A program made the position numbers and the translations under genes. DNA of 64,000 nt from UBA4744 sp963717135 (GTDB taxonomy: Bacteria; Actinomycetota; Acidimicrobiia; Spongiisociales; UBA4744). The notes below the pieces were generated by a model. It saw only the letters and a program-made list of their open reading frames with translations, searched no databases and was not told the DNA's origin. The DNA is taken from positions 124,001 through 188,000 of the forward strand of contig CAVQVN010000004.1 in the NCBI GenBank assembly GCA_963717135.1, read 5' to 3'. Every line of letters starts with the position of its first letter. The first letter of the stretch is position 1. Below are positions 30,968 through 39,010 of this stretch, piece by piece.

Positions 30968-32392
30968 CTATCCGCCTCCCGAGCGCGACTCCATGATCAC
31001 CTCGGGATACCGAGATCCAATAGCATTGACCATCGCCGGAATCTGTCCCTTGAGATGGGCGTCAAAGAACGAAACCAGCAGTTCGTCGGTGATCGCCATC
31101 ACCAAATCGCTCTTGATCGGGCCCTTGAGGCCGAGCTGGGGCGCCAACGGGGTCAAAAGAGGGATGGCCACGAAATCCCAATGTTCGGTTCCGGTAATCG
31201 ACACCAGGTACTGCCCGTCGCCTCCGTGCGAGTACAGATCTACCAAGCGTGGATCATTGTCGTAGGCCGTCCATTCCTCGCTTCGGACGTACAGGAAAGG
31301 CTGTGAGAGGCCGTCGATGATGACGTTCAACGGGACCGGTTCGACCCAGGGATCCAGACCCGCACCGGCCACGCATCTCTCGTCGGCGTGGCAAAGGGTC
31401 ACAACCGCTCCTCCGCCGGTCGAATGGCCGTACAAGCCAATCCGGTCGAGATCCAAACGTCCCGCCAAGCGTTCATCGTCCTGGTCGAGGATCTCGAGCG
31501 AATCCAGAACAAAGGCGAGATCCGCGGCGAACACCTCGACGAGCGTCTCCGCCTTGTCCTGATAAGCCTGCTCTCCCACCTCCTGCTGGTCCGGAAGGGC
31601 GTCCGGATCCACCCCGACGGCCCGTTCGTCCGGAAATACAGTCATGATCGATCCAAAGGTGTGATCGACCGAGACCACCACGTAGCCGTGGCTGGCCAAG
31701 GCTTCGGATTGATCAACGTTGACCGTGCGGAATCCGGTCCATCCATGGGAGTAGACGATCACGGGGTACCGCTCGTCAGAACCGAACAAGGGAGCATCCG
31801 GATACGAGTTGGTCCTGGCCAGTGCCAGGTGATCGAGCACAAACGAGGGGAAACCCAGTCGGTCGGCGTTGGCCGGGCCTATTTGATCAAGGTCCTCGGT
31901 CCAGGGGCCGGGCCGCGCATCTGCCTCCGGACGAGCCGGGTACCAGAATTGCACCATCAATTCGCGGGGATTGCCCGGCTCCGATCCGTAGATCTCGGCT
32001 CGATCCTCATCAACAAGGTGGAGCGAAACCGTCCCCACCTGGAAGGGTCCCGACGGCACCGGCAGCCGGGGCACGGGGACGAGAATCGGAGGCAAAGCCA
32101 CCAACACCACCGGGACGACGGCCAAGAGACCGGCTCGGGAACGCTGATTCCGACCGATTTGGAGACCGGGTACCGGTTTGTGAAGCAGACGCCACACGAC
32201 CGAGGCCATGACGACGATCAAGATGTAGACCGGCACCATCTGCCACCGGTATCCCTCCACTACCAAATGGATGAACCCAAGGCCGACCGCGATAAGCGGC
32301 AAGGTATGGACCGCCTTCAAGCGCGGCACCAGGGCACCCGCAATCGGGTACAAACCCGCCAGCGCCACAATGGCTATCTCAAGAGGCCGCAT
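30968..32392 (-). CDS. Alpha/beta hydrolase, PAF-acetylhydrolase-like, membrane-anchored
   Basis: The 474-residue protein has about four N-terminal hydrophobic helices (residues 1-110) and a C-terminal alpha/beta-hydrolase domain. YSHGWTGFR (about residue 217) supplies an oxyanion-type HG loop, and the nucleophile elbow is YGHSTGGGAVV (about residue 320). TEHWDF near residue 411 carries the candidate catalytic His. This layout resembles platelet-activating-factor acetylhydrolase II/dienelactone-hydrolase-like proteins. Substrate unknown. It lies between the cytochrome cluster and the cbi genes, without an operon link. Confidence 0.8.
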   Translation of the reverse strand: MRPLEIAIVALAGLYPIAGALVPRLKAVHTLPLIAVGLGFIHLVVEGYRWQMVPVYILIVVMASVVWRLLHKPVPGLQIGRNQRSRAGLLAVVPVVLVALPPILVPVPRLPVPSGPFQVGTVSLHLVDEDRAEIYGSEPGNPRELMVQFWYPARPEADARPGPWTEDLDQIGPANADRLGFPSFVLDHLALARTNSYPDAPLFGSDERYPVIVYSHGWTGFRTVNVDQSEALASHGYVVVSVDHTFGSIMTVFPDERAVGVDPDALPDQQEVGEQAYQDKAETLVEVFAADLAFVLDSLEILDQDDERLAGRLDLDRIGLYGHSTGGGAVVTLCHADERCVAGAGLDPWVEPVPLNVIIDGLSQPFLYVRSEEWTAYDNDPRLVDLYSHGGDGQYLVSITGTEHWDFVAIPLLTPLAPQLGLKGPIKSDLVMAITDELLVSFFDAHLKGQIPAMVNAIGSRYPEVIMESRSGGG

Positions 32393-32420
32393 TTCGTCTG
32401 ATAGTAGGAAGGTTGGTCGG

Positions 32421-32508
32421 TTCTAGTTTCTAGTGCCCGGAACCTAGCTGACTTGATGCTTGATGCCTGATGGCCGATCTCTCGTGACTCGAGGCTCGTA
32501 GCTCCTAG
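32421..32508. repeat. Heptamer array 6
   Basis: Units include TTCTAGT, TTCTAGT, GCCCGGA, ACCTAGC, then TTGATGC, TTGATGC, CTGATGG, CCGATCT, CTCGTGA, CTCGAGG, CTCGTAG and CTCCTAG, the last ending at 32508. A 4-nt insertion at about 32449-32452 shifts the phase once. The final unit overlaps the minus-strand stop codon of cbiO at 32505. Confidence 0.75.
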
Positions 32509-33254
32509 TGTGGTTGGATCAGCGCCGGATCAAACCCATAGGGCAGTTCCAGCCGGTTGGCTCGCATCAGCTCACGATCGCCGAGGATCTCCGCGGTCGG
32601 TCCGTCGGCCACGATCCGGCCGTGGTTCATGACCAGCGATCGCTCGCACAACTCCAGGGCATAAGGAAGATCGTGGGTAACCATGAACATGGTGATGTCC
32701 AGCGCCTGGAGGATGTGAGCCAGCTCGTGGCGGCTGGCCGGATCCAGATTCGAAGAAGGCTCGTCCAGCACGAGAATCTCCGGTTGCATGGCCAGAACGG
32801 TGGCGACGGCGACTCGCCGCCGTTGCCCGAGACTGAGATGGTGCGGGGGGCGGTCTGCCACCTCCTCCATTCCGACGGCTTGGAGAGCTTCCATCACGCG
32901 ATCCTCCAGCTCCCGGCCGTTTACCCCGAAATTGGCCGGGCCAAACGCCACATCCTGACGAACGGTCGGCATGAACAGCTGATCGTCGGGGTCCTGGAAT
33001 ACCAGCCCGGTGCGGCGCCGGATCTCATGTACGTTCTCCTCGGTGGCAGGCAACCCGGCCACGGTCACCGAACCGGACGACGGGCGAAGGATCGCGTTCA
33101 GGTGCAAAACGAGTGTGGTCTTGCCTGCCCCATTGGGGCCAAGCATGGCGACCCGCTCGCCGGGATGCACATGGAATCCCACGGCATCCAAGACCGAGGT
33201 TCCATCCGGGTAGCTGTACGACAGATCCCTGACTTCGAGGGCCGGAATGCTCAT
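32505..33254 (-). CDS. cbiO: Energy-coupling ABC ATPase (CbiO/NikO type)
   Basis: A 249-residue ATPase: Walker A GPNGAGKTT (about residue 37), Q-loop VFQDPDDQLF with the DDQ(I/L)F pattern typical of CbiO, signature LSLGQRRRVAVA, Walker B ILVLDEPSSNLD and switch His in VTHDLPYAL. It drives a Ni2+ or Co2+ importer with CbiQ and CbiM. I place the start at the ATG 33254; the longer frame from 33320 overlaps cbiQ and adds a non-homologous stretch. Confidence 0.94.
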   Translation of the reverse strand: MSIPALEVRDLSYSYPDGTSVLDAVGFHVHPGERVAMLGPNGAGKTTLVLHLNAILRPSSGSVTVAGLPATEENVHEIRRRTGLVFQDPDDQLFMPTVRQDVAFGPANFGVNGRELEDRVMEALQAVGMEEVADRPPHHLSLGQRRRVAVATVLAMQPEILVLDEPSSNLDPASRHELAHILQALDITMFMVTHDLPYALELCERSLVMNHGRIVADGPTAEILGDRELMRANRLELPYGFDPALIQPH

Positions 33255-34015
33255 GTCATGACCACCCCGACCAGGGCTGCGGTCCAAGCGACAACCGGGA
33301 AGGCCAGGGCTCGAATCCAAACGCCGGGCGAGGTGGATCCAACAGTGAGGGAGGGCATCTGCCCTTCGTAGCCGCGGGCCACCATCGCCTGATACACGCG
33401 CTCTCCGCGTTCATAGGAACGAATGAAGAGGGCTCCGGCCGAGGTAGCCAGCGCTCCGCCTTGCCAGATCCAGCGGGGATCGTATCCGCGCGACAGCATG
33501 GCGATTCTCATCCGATGCATTTCCCCAATTACCACATCGAGATACCGGATCATGAATCCGGCAATGGCAGTGATGAGGCGGGGCGCCCGCAGCCGATCCA
33601 GCCCCTGCAAGATGTCGGGGACCTCGGTGGTGGCCGCCATCACGATCGACGCGGTCACCCCCAGTGTGGCCTTGGCCAGAATCGTCCAGGCACCCCACAG
33701 ACCTTCGACCGAGAGGGCTAAACCGAGTACCTCAGTACGAGCGCCACCTGCCAGGAAAGGAAGGAAGAAGGCGAACAACACGAACGGGATGAGGACCAGC
33801 AATCGCCGCACGAGGAAGCCGGCCGGGAGACGCGCTACACCAATTGTCCCGGCCAGCAAGATGGCGTGGACTCCGAACGCTCCGAACGCTTCCCGGGGGG
33901 TCGCCACCACCGCCAGCACGAAGAGCAACATCGCGGCCACCTTGACATGAGCGTCCAGAGCGTGCACCCGACTGGTGCCGTGCACATAGAGAGCGTGAAC
34001 ATGGGCTGCCCTCAC
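33251..34015 (-). CDS. cbiQ: Energy-coupling transmembrane protein (CbiQ/NikQ type)
   Basis: The 254-residue T component couples the ATPase to the substrate-binding membrane unit. It has about five hydrophobic segments and two Ala-Arg-Gly-like coupling motifs, AMLSRGYDPR (about residue 172) and AMVARGYEGQM (about residue 211). It starts at a GTG overlapping the cbiM stop and overlaps the cbiO start by 4 nt. Confidence 0.92.
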   Translation of the reverse strand: MRAAHVHALYVHGTSRVHALDAHVKVAAMLLFVLAVVATPREAFGAFGVHAILLAGTIGVARLPAGFLVRRLLVLIPFVLFAFFLPFLAGGARTEVLGLALSVEGLWGAWTILAKATLGVTASIVMAATTEVPDILQGLDRLRAPRLITAIAGFMIRYLDVVIGEMHRMRIAMLSRGYDPRWIWQGGALATSAGALFIRSYERGERVYQAMVARGYEGQMPSLTVGSTSPGVWIRALAFPVVAWTAALVGVVMT

Positions 34016-35010
34016 AGGGGACTCTTCGGCTTGGCAGGCCTGCGCTTTCGCCTCGCGACAACCAGGAGCCCGATTCCGGTTGCAAAGACCAAGACCGTCC
34101 CGACCAGACCTGCCGTAATCGTCCCGATCCTCTCATCCTCGACTCCAACAACGCCATAGTCGGCCAGCGGCGAATCGAGCGCGGCGGATTCGTCTGCGGT
34201 ATCCGCAAAACCTTGATCCGCGGCAACCCTTTCCAGACCGTCCGGATTGGAGTCGGCCAGCGGAGCGACGAACACCACCAACCCGACGGCCACCAAGAGT
34301 CCGATCGCGACGAACCCACCGACCGCGGCCCGGCCCGGCATCAAACGCCGTGAGACACCCAGTTCGTATTTCTGTGCTCCGTAGACCAGATCGGGTCGCA
34401 CGCCGAGCACAGCCGCCACGATCGCCCCCGTGATCAATCCTTCCCCAATTCCGATGAGAGAGTGAACCCCGGACATAGCCCCGAGCACGGTGCCAACCGG
34501 CGCCCCACCCGTTCCACCCAATGCATAGGCGGCTACGAACCCCAGCGATGACACCACCACCGACAGCCAGGCTGCTCCGACTGAAGCGCCTACGACCGAC
34601 GCGGTCCGCTTGGGAAGAGCGGCCATCAACAGGCGAAAGGCGCCCCACCCGGTCATCGAGGTGAGCAAACCCATGTTGATGATGTTCAGCCCCAGCGCCG
34701 ACACGCCACCGTCGGCGAACAGCAATGCCTGGACGATCACGACTACCGAGACAACCACGATCCCCATCCATGGACCGAGCAGCACCGCCGCCAGGGCACC
34801 GCCCAGCAGATGTCCGCTGGTGCCCGCGGCCACCGGGAAGTTGAGCATTTGGAGAGCGAAAATGAAGGCGGCCACCAGGCCGGCCAGTGGAACTTGCCGG
34901 TCTTGCAGAGCCCGACTGCCCTGCCGAAGGGCCGCACCGAGGCCTCCGGCGGCCACCACCCCGGCCCCCAACGAGGTGGCTCCGTTGATGAACCCATCGG
35001 GGATGTGCAT
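34012..35010 (-). CDS. cbiM: Cobalt/nickel-binding membrane protein CbiM with CbiN-like C-terminus
   Basis: The 332-residue protein starts MHIPDGF, the N-terminal metal-binding hook of CbiM/NikM (His2 is a ligand). Six or seven helices follow with conserved FPVAAGTSGHLLGG (about residue 58) and SGVHSLIGIGEGLITG. Residues about 235-332 add two helices around an exported loop with DSNPDGLERVA, the PDGLE pattern of CbiN-type subunits, so CbiM and CbiN are fused. It is the first gene of the operon and lies directly behind a Nur-like palindrome. Ni2+ or Co2+ is not decidable from the protein alone. Confidence 0.93.
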   Translation of the reverse strand: MHIPDGFINGATSLGAGVVAAGGLGAALRQGSRALQDRQVPLAGLVAAFIFALQMLNFPVAAGTSGHLLGGALAAVLLGPWMGIVVVSVVVIVQALLFADGGVSALGLNIINMGLLTSMTGWGAFRLLMAALPKRTASVVGASVGAAWLSVVVSSLGFVAAYALGGTGGAPVGTVLGAMSGVHSLIGIGEGLITGAIVAAVLGVRPDLVYGAQKYELGVSRRLMPGRAAVGGFVAIGLLVAVGLVVFVAPLADSNPDGLERVAADQGFADTADESAALDSPLADYGVVGVEDERIGTITAGLVGTVLVFATGIGLLVVARRKRRPAKPKSPL

Positions 35011-35018
35011 GAAGGCTC

Positions 35019-35043
35019 CTTATTGCATATGCGTTGCAATAAG
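35019..35043 (-). promoter_or_regulatory. Nur/Fur-family operator upstream of cbiM
   Basis: CTTATTGCA (35019-35027) and TGCAATAAG (35035-35043) are perfect 9-bp arms around 7 nt. Its core, TTGCAT-N5-TTGCAA, resembles the nickel-responsive Nur box of Streptomyces (tTGCaa-N5-ttGCAA). It ends 9 nt before the cbiM start codon, so a bound repressor would block the importer genes. The Fur-family gene at 36071 is a candidate regulator. Confidence 0.78.
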
Positions 35044-35058
35044 AAGTATAGATCAAGA

Positions 35059-35107
35059 GATGCGAGCTGCGAGCGGCGAGCGGCGAGCGGCGAGCGGCGA
35101 GCATAAA
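35059..35107. repeat. Heptamer array 7
   Basis: Units GATGCGA, GCTGCGA, GCGGCGA four times, and GCATAAA run without gap. The 19-mer CGAGCTGCGAGCGGCGAGC within it also occurs, in reverse complement, in array 12 at about 57.6 kb. Confidence 0.85.
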
Positions 35108-35149
35108 GGGTGGACTGCCAAAGGCCAAACCTCTAACTTCGGCCCTACT

Positions 35150-35797
35150 TCACGCTCCCAGGGCGATCAGATCGTCCAGGGCCTGGCGGATTTCGGTTTC
35201 GGACCGGGCTCCCGGCCAGCGGTCGACTTCGACGTCGGTGCCGGTGATCAGGACTGTGACCGGCTGGTAGGGAACCCCGTAGGTGCTGAATACCTCTTCG
35301 TTCTCGTCGAGACCCCAACGGATGATCCCGGAAGGCATCAACTCGGCGGCCCGGGCGGCGGTGGCCTCAAAACTGGATTTCCACCCGACGGCGATGAATT
35401 CAACCTTGCCGGCGTAATCAGCAGCCACTTTGTCAACGACGGGCAACTCCCGTCGGCAGGTGCTTCACCACTCGGCCCAGAACACCAGATAGACGGGTTT
35501 CTGCTCATCGCTGAGCGAGAACGATGACCCATCGAACAGAGCGAAAGTGAAGTCGGGTGCGGCCGGACCTTCGACCTGAGGTGACGTCGTACTGGTCTCA
35601 CCGGCGGTCGAAGTGGCGGTGTCTTGCCCTCCGCTGGAACCTTCCGTGATTGACGGCGACTGTGTGGTTGTCGAGGACTCGGCGGCAACGGTTGAGGTGG
35701 TCGAATCAGTCCCTTGGGTGGTGCTGTCGGCCGAACAGCCGGCTAAGGCCAGCACGATCGTTGTCGCCAATGCGCTGCGTTGCATCCAAAGCCGCAT
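35150..35797 (-). CDS. TlpA-like lipoprotein, probable selenoprotein (UxxC)
   Basis: One frame runs from the ATG at 35797 to 35150 with a single in-frame TGA at 35465-35467, giving 215 residues if it is read through. The N-terminus has a lipobox (LALAGC), then a Ser/Thr-rich linker (about 25-70), and a thioredoxin fold: PDFTFALFDG, VYLVFWAEW, the TGA codon (position 111), then STCRRELPVVDKV. The TGA thus stands exactly where TlpA/thioredoxins have the first active-site Cys (W-C-x-x-C). Downstream the fold is intact, with a cis-Pro loop YGVPYQPVTVLI. A 7-bp hairpin follows the TGA at the spacing expected of a bacterial SECIS. A simple nonsense mutation or sequence error is the alternative. Confidence 0.75.
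35437..35467 (-). promoter_or_regulatory. Candidate bacterial SECIS element
   Basis: Read on the minus strand, the UGA is followed after 9 nt by CGACGGG-AGUUG-CCCGUCG, a perfect 7-bp stem with a five-base loop (35437-35455). The loop begins 17 nt after the UGA and has G as its second base. Known bacterial SECIS elements are hairpins at about this distance with a G in the first two loop bases. The hairpin is inside the coding frame, as required. Confidence 0.65.
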
Positions 35798-35889
35798 CGT
35801 TCTCCCTGGTCAACGTTTGGACAGTGTACGAAACAACTTGAATCGCAGGTTCATTCCGATTGATCGTTTAGGGAATGTTTCTCAAATGC

Positions 35890-35950
35890 CTCCCCCCTGA
35901 GGAGCGAAGCTCGTTGAGAAGGGGGGAGTACCGGCGAAGCCGGGGAGGGG
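35890..35950. repeat. Dispersed repeat R, copy 1 (triloop hairpins in G/C-tract cruciform)
   Basis: CTCCCCCCT (35890-35898) pairs with AGGGGGGAG (35920-35928) and encloses GAGC-GAA-GCTC (35902-35912). Next comes CCGGC-GAA-GCCGG (35931-35943) and a G-rich tail. The reverse complement of about 57462-57523 has the same order and much of the same sequence (CTCCCCCC, GAGCGAAGCTC, AAGGGGGGAGTACC, then GAGGGGG-type tail). Confidence 0.8.
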
Positions 35951-35984
35951 GGCCGGAGGATGGTCCCCACCGTGCCGCTAATCC

Positions 35985-36075
35985 TTAGTTCTTGGTTCTT
36001 AGTTCTTGGTTCCTGGTGCTTGGCCCGGCGGATAGCGGACGGCGGATAGCGGATAGCGGACCGCGGACGGCTACT
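35985..36075. repeat. Heptamer array 8
   Basis: Thirteen units keep an unbroken 7-nt phase while the sequence changes type twice: TTAGTTC, TTGGTTC, TTAGTTC, TTGGTTC, CTGGTGC, TTGGCCC, GGCGGAT, AGCGGAC, GGCGGAT, AGCGGAT, AGCGGAC, CGCGGAC, GGCTACT. The last unit contains the minus-strand stop codon of the Fur-family gene (36071-36073). With repeat R it fills the 273-nt gap between this gene and the selenoprotein candidate; nothing else is seen there. Confidence 0.85.
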
Positions 36076-36511
36076 TCCCGGCACAGTCCTCGCAGGTCCC
36101 CACCAGAGCGAAGTGGACGCTCTCGGCCACAAAACCATATCGAGCCGTAACGATGGCCAGAACCGGTGCCAGCTCTTCGAGGGGGATCTCCACCGAGGCC
36201 CCGCACTGCTCACACACGAGATGCTGGTGATCCGATTCTTCGGAAAGATGGTAAACCCCGGCACCGTGTCCAAGGTGAACGTGGTGCAGATAGCCCAGTC
36301 CCTCCAGCACGTCGAGGGTCCGGTAGACCGTCGATTGGTCGATCCTCACCCCCGCTTGCCGCCGGACCCGTTCCAGGATGTCGAGGGCGCTCATGTGTTC
36401 CTCGTGCGTCGCGGCCAGCACCTCGCAGATCGCCCGTCGCGCCTTGGTAATCCGTAGCGACTGCCCGCGCAATGCGCTCACCAGGTCGCCTGCTGTGAGG
36501 TGCACGATCAC
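36071..36511 (-). CDS. Fur-family metalloregulator (Zur/Nur-like)
   Basis: A 146-residue repressor of the ferric-uptake-regulator family: winged helix with LRITKARRAICEVLA and the recognition region DQSTVYRTLDVLEGLGYLHHV, then metal and dimerisation residues H..GAGVYHLSEESDHQHLVCEQCG. A C-x-x-C pair (CEQC) and a second (CEDC) at the C-terminus would hold the structural zinc. The start is a GTG overlapping the trpD stop. Closeness to the Nur-boxed cbi importer suggests nickel or cobalt sensing, but zinc or iron sensing is possible. Confidence 0.88.
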   Translation of the reverse strand: MIVHLTAGDLVSALRGQSLRITKARRAICEVLAATHEEHMSALDILERVRRQAGVRIDQSTVYRTLDVLEGLGYLHHVHLGHGAGVYHLSEESDHQHLVCEQCGASVEIPLEELAPVLAIVTARYGFVAESVHFALVGTCEDCAGK

Positions 36512-37554
36512 CCAGTCGAAGCTAGTTGCCGGCTGCGTTCGACCACCCGATCGAGTACCGCAGCCGCGGCTCCGGAGTCGAGCGCGGCAGCGGCCTTCCG
36601 CACGCCCTCTTCAAACCCGGTGGCCAGCCCGGCGACGACGATGGCGGGGGCGGCGTTCACCACGGCGATATCTCGTTTCGGCCCGGTTTCGCCGCTGAGG
36701 ATGGCCCGGGTAATCGCCACGTTCTGTTGAATCGTGCCCCCCTTCAGATCCTCTATTCGAGCCCGGGTCACGCCGAAATCTTCGGGAGTGAACTCCGCAT
36801 GGGTGATCTCACCGTCACGCAATCGATAAATGAACGAGGGCCCGGTGGTGGTGATCTCATCGAGACCGTCTTCGCCGTAGTAGACGAAGGCATATTCAGC
36901 CCCCAATCGGTCCAGAGCCCCAATCATCTTGGCGGCCATGCCGGCATCCGACACACCTATCGCCTGGTGCCGCGACCCGGCCGGGTTGGCCAAGGGCCCG
37001 AGGAAGTTGAAGACCGTGGGCACGCCCAGTTGGGTCCTCACCGGGGCGGCGTGACGCATGGCCGGGTGGTAGGAGGGAGCGAAGAAGAATGCAAAACCGG
37101 CTTCCTCGAGGAGGGTGGCCGTCGCCGAAGGCGGGAGATCGATCACCACTCCCAGCTCCTCCAAGAGATCCGCCGACCCGGAAAGCGAGGAGGCGGCCCG
37201 GTTGCCATGTTTGGCCACCCGCACGCCGGCGCCGGCGGCGATAAATGCCGCGGTCGTTGAGATGTTGAACGTGCCAGACCGGTCTCCCCCGGTTCCGGCC
37301 GTGTCGACGATCACCGATTCGTTGATCGTGATGGGTACGGCCGCGTCGCGCATCGCCCGCACCAATCCAACAATCTCATCGATCGTCTCCCCCTTCATCC
37401 GCAGCGCGAGGATCATCGCGGCGATCTGGGCATGGGTGGCTCGCCCGGCCATGATCTCGGCCATCGCAGCATGCGCCCGCGCCTCAGACAAATCCTCTCC
37501 GGCGGACAAGGTGGCCAGCACATCGGGCCACGGGAAGGCAGTGAATTCAGCCAT
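36508..37554 (-). CDS. trpD: Anthranilate phosphoribosyltransferase
   Basis: The second enzyme of tryptophan synthesis joins anthranilate to PRPP. The 348-residue protein has the PRPP-binding GTGGDRSGTFNIST motif (about residue 87), KHGNRAASS (about residue 115), and HPAMRHAAPVRTQLGVPTVFN with the GPLANPA loop near residue 176. Length and motifs are normal. No other trp gene is nearby; it overlaps the Fur-family gene instead. Confidence 0.95.
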   Translation of the reverse strand: MAEFTAFPWPDVLATLSAGEDLSEARAHAAMAEIMAGRATHAQIAAMILALRMKGETIDEIVGLVRAMRDAAVPITINESVIVDTAGTGGDRSGTFNISTTAAFIAAGAGVRVAKHGNRAASSLSGSADLLEELGVVIDLPPSATATLLEEAGFAFFFAPSYHPAMRHAAPVRTQLGVPTVFNFLGPLANPAGSRHQAIGVSDAGMAAKMIGALDRLGAEYAFVYYGEDGLDEITTTGPSFIYRLRDGEITHAEFTPEDFGVTRARIEDLKGGTIQQNVAITRAILSGETGPKRDIAVVNAAPAIVVAGLATGFEEGVRKAAAALDSGAAAAVLDRVVERSRQLASTG

Positions 37555-37569
37555 GGGAGCAGTCTAAGG

Positions 37570-37639
37570 GAGCTGCGAGCTTCGAGCAGCGAGCCGAAAC
37601 CCGAAATCCCTCTTGGCTCGTAGCTCGTAGCTTGCGCTC
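37570..37639. repeat. Heptamer array 9
   Basis: Ten units: GAGCTGC, GAGCTTC, GAGCAGC, GAGCCGA, AACCCGA, AATCCCT, CTTGGCT, CGTAGCT, CGTAGCT, TGCGCTC. It fills the gap between trpD and the acyl-CoA dehydrogenase gene, and its last unit overlaps the latter's minus-strand stop codon (37638-37640). Confidence 0.78.
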
Positions 37640-38822
37640 AGGGTTTTGCCCGAAAGGCGTCAATGCCGGTGATTGCTTTCCCGAGGGTCAACGTGTGCAC
37701 TTCGTGGGTCCCTTCGTAGGTGTACACGGCCTCCAGGTTGCTCATATGACGCATCACCGGATAGTCGAGCGTGATCCCGTTCGCCCCCAGCACGCTCCGG
37801 GCCGACCTGGCCACTTCTCTGGCCGCCCGGACGTTGTCCATCTTGCCGAAGCTCACCTGTTGGTGGGTCAGAGTCCCGGCGTCCTTCATTCGACCCAGGT
37901 GGAGCGCCAGCAACATTCCTCGATTCACCACCACCATCATTTCCACCAGCTTCTGCTGGGTCATCTGAAAGGAAGCGATGGGAACACCGAACTGAATGCG
38001 TTCCTTGGAATAGTCGAGGGCAGCCTCGTAGCAAGTCCGGGCCGCGCCGATCGCCCCGAACACAATCCCGAACCGGGCCTCATTCAGACAGGAAAGCGGC
38101 CCGCTCATCGAAACGGTTTCCGGTAGCACTGCCTCCGACGGAAGGCGCACATCATCGAGAACCAATTCCGACGTAACCGAGGCGCGCAGCGACAGCTTCC
38201 CTTGGATGTTGTTGGTGCTGAATCCGGAAGTCTCGGTGGGCACAATGAATCCCCGGACTCCGTAGTCGGTATGCGCCCACACGATGGCCACATCCGCGAT
38301 TCCCCCGTTGGTGATCCACATCTTGGTCCCGTTGAGCACCCAATCGTCCCCATCACGGCGGGCATGGGTCCGCATGCTGCCCGGATCGCTCCCGGCGTCG
38401 GCTTCCGTCAACCCGAAGCATCCGATCACGTCGCCGGTGGCCATCGAAGGCAGCCAGCGCTGCTTCTGTTCCTCGGAGCCGTATTTCCAGATCGGGAACA
38501 TGCACAGCGACCCCTGGACGGAGACGAAGCTGCGCGCCCCGCTATCCCCGGCTTCGAGTTCGAGGCAGGCAAGCCCGTACTCGACGGCGCTGGTACCGGC
38601 GCATCCGTACCCCTCCAGGTGCATCCCGAACAGACCAAGCGCTCCCATCCCCTCCACGAGCGTCTTGGGGAATACCCCTTCCTCGAACCAGTTCGCCACA
38701 TCCGGAAGTATCTGCGCACCGACGAATTGGCGAACCGTGTCGCGCAACAGCTTCTCCTCGCCAGACAGAAGAGCGTCGGTGGCGAGAAAATCGACAGGGT
38801 CGGGTCGTTTTTCCACGTTCAA
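37638..38822 (-). CDS. Acyl-CoA dehydrogenase, glutaryl-CoA dehydrogenase-like
   Basis: A 394-residue flavoprotein oxidising an acyl-CoA to the enoyl-CoA. FGLTEADAGSDPGSM (about residue 135) and WITNGG (about residue 169) bind FAD. The C-terminal part YTYEGTHEVHTLTLGKAITG contains the catalytic-Glu motif YEGT, and LNEARFGI..GAIG resembles the glutaryl-CoA group, where Arg in this region contacts the substrate carboxylate. Lysine or tryptophan degradation is possible. It stands alone between two intergenic repeats. Confidence 0.88.
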   Translation of the reverse strand: MNVEKRPDPVDFLATDALLSGEEKLLRDTVRQFVGAQILPDVANWFEEGVFPKTLVEGMGALGLFGMHLEGYGCAGTSAVEYGLACLELEAGDSGARSFVSVQGSLCMFPIWKYGSEEQKQRWLPSMATGDVIGCFGLTEADAGSDPGSMRTHARRDGDDWVLNGTKMWITNGGIADVAIVWAHTDYGVRGFIVPTETSGFSTNNIQGKLSLRASVTSELVLDDVRLPSEAVLPETVSMSGPLSCLNEARFGIVFGAIGAARTCYEAALDYSKERIQFGVPIASFQMTQQKLVEMMVVVNRGMLLALHLGRMKDAGTLTHQQVSFGKMDNVRAAREVARSARSVLGANGITLDYPVMRHMSNLEAVYTYEGTHEVHTLTLGKAITGIDAFRAKP

Positions 38823-39010
38823 CCTCGAAGTGCATCTGGTGGCGTGTCATCGCCGGATCGCGCCCGGCCAATCGGGTTCAGGCTACCGTCGGAGAGAAGT
38901 CGTTGCGGAATTGCCCTCCACACGACCGGTATCTGGTTGCCGTCACCGGCAGATTGTGGCGTTTTTCCTTACTACAATGATTTCCCCGCAAGCTCGAGGA
39001 GTTGGTCGGC

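Noticed and set aside
35150..35797. Two separate small genes, 35465-35797 and 35150-35446, or a plain pseudogene
   Set aside because: Both parts are in one frame and together form a complete thioredoxin fold with only a TGA at the active-site Cys position, and a SECIS-like hairpin follows. The second part has only a TTG in the hairpin loop as start and no ribosome-binding site. A point nonsense mutation cannot be fully excluded.
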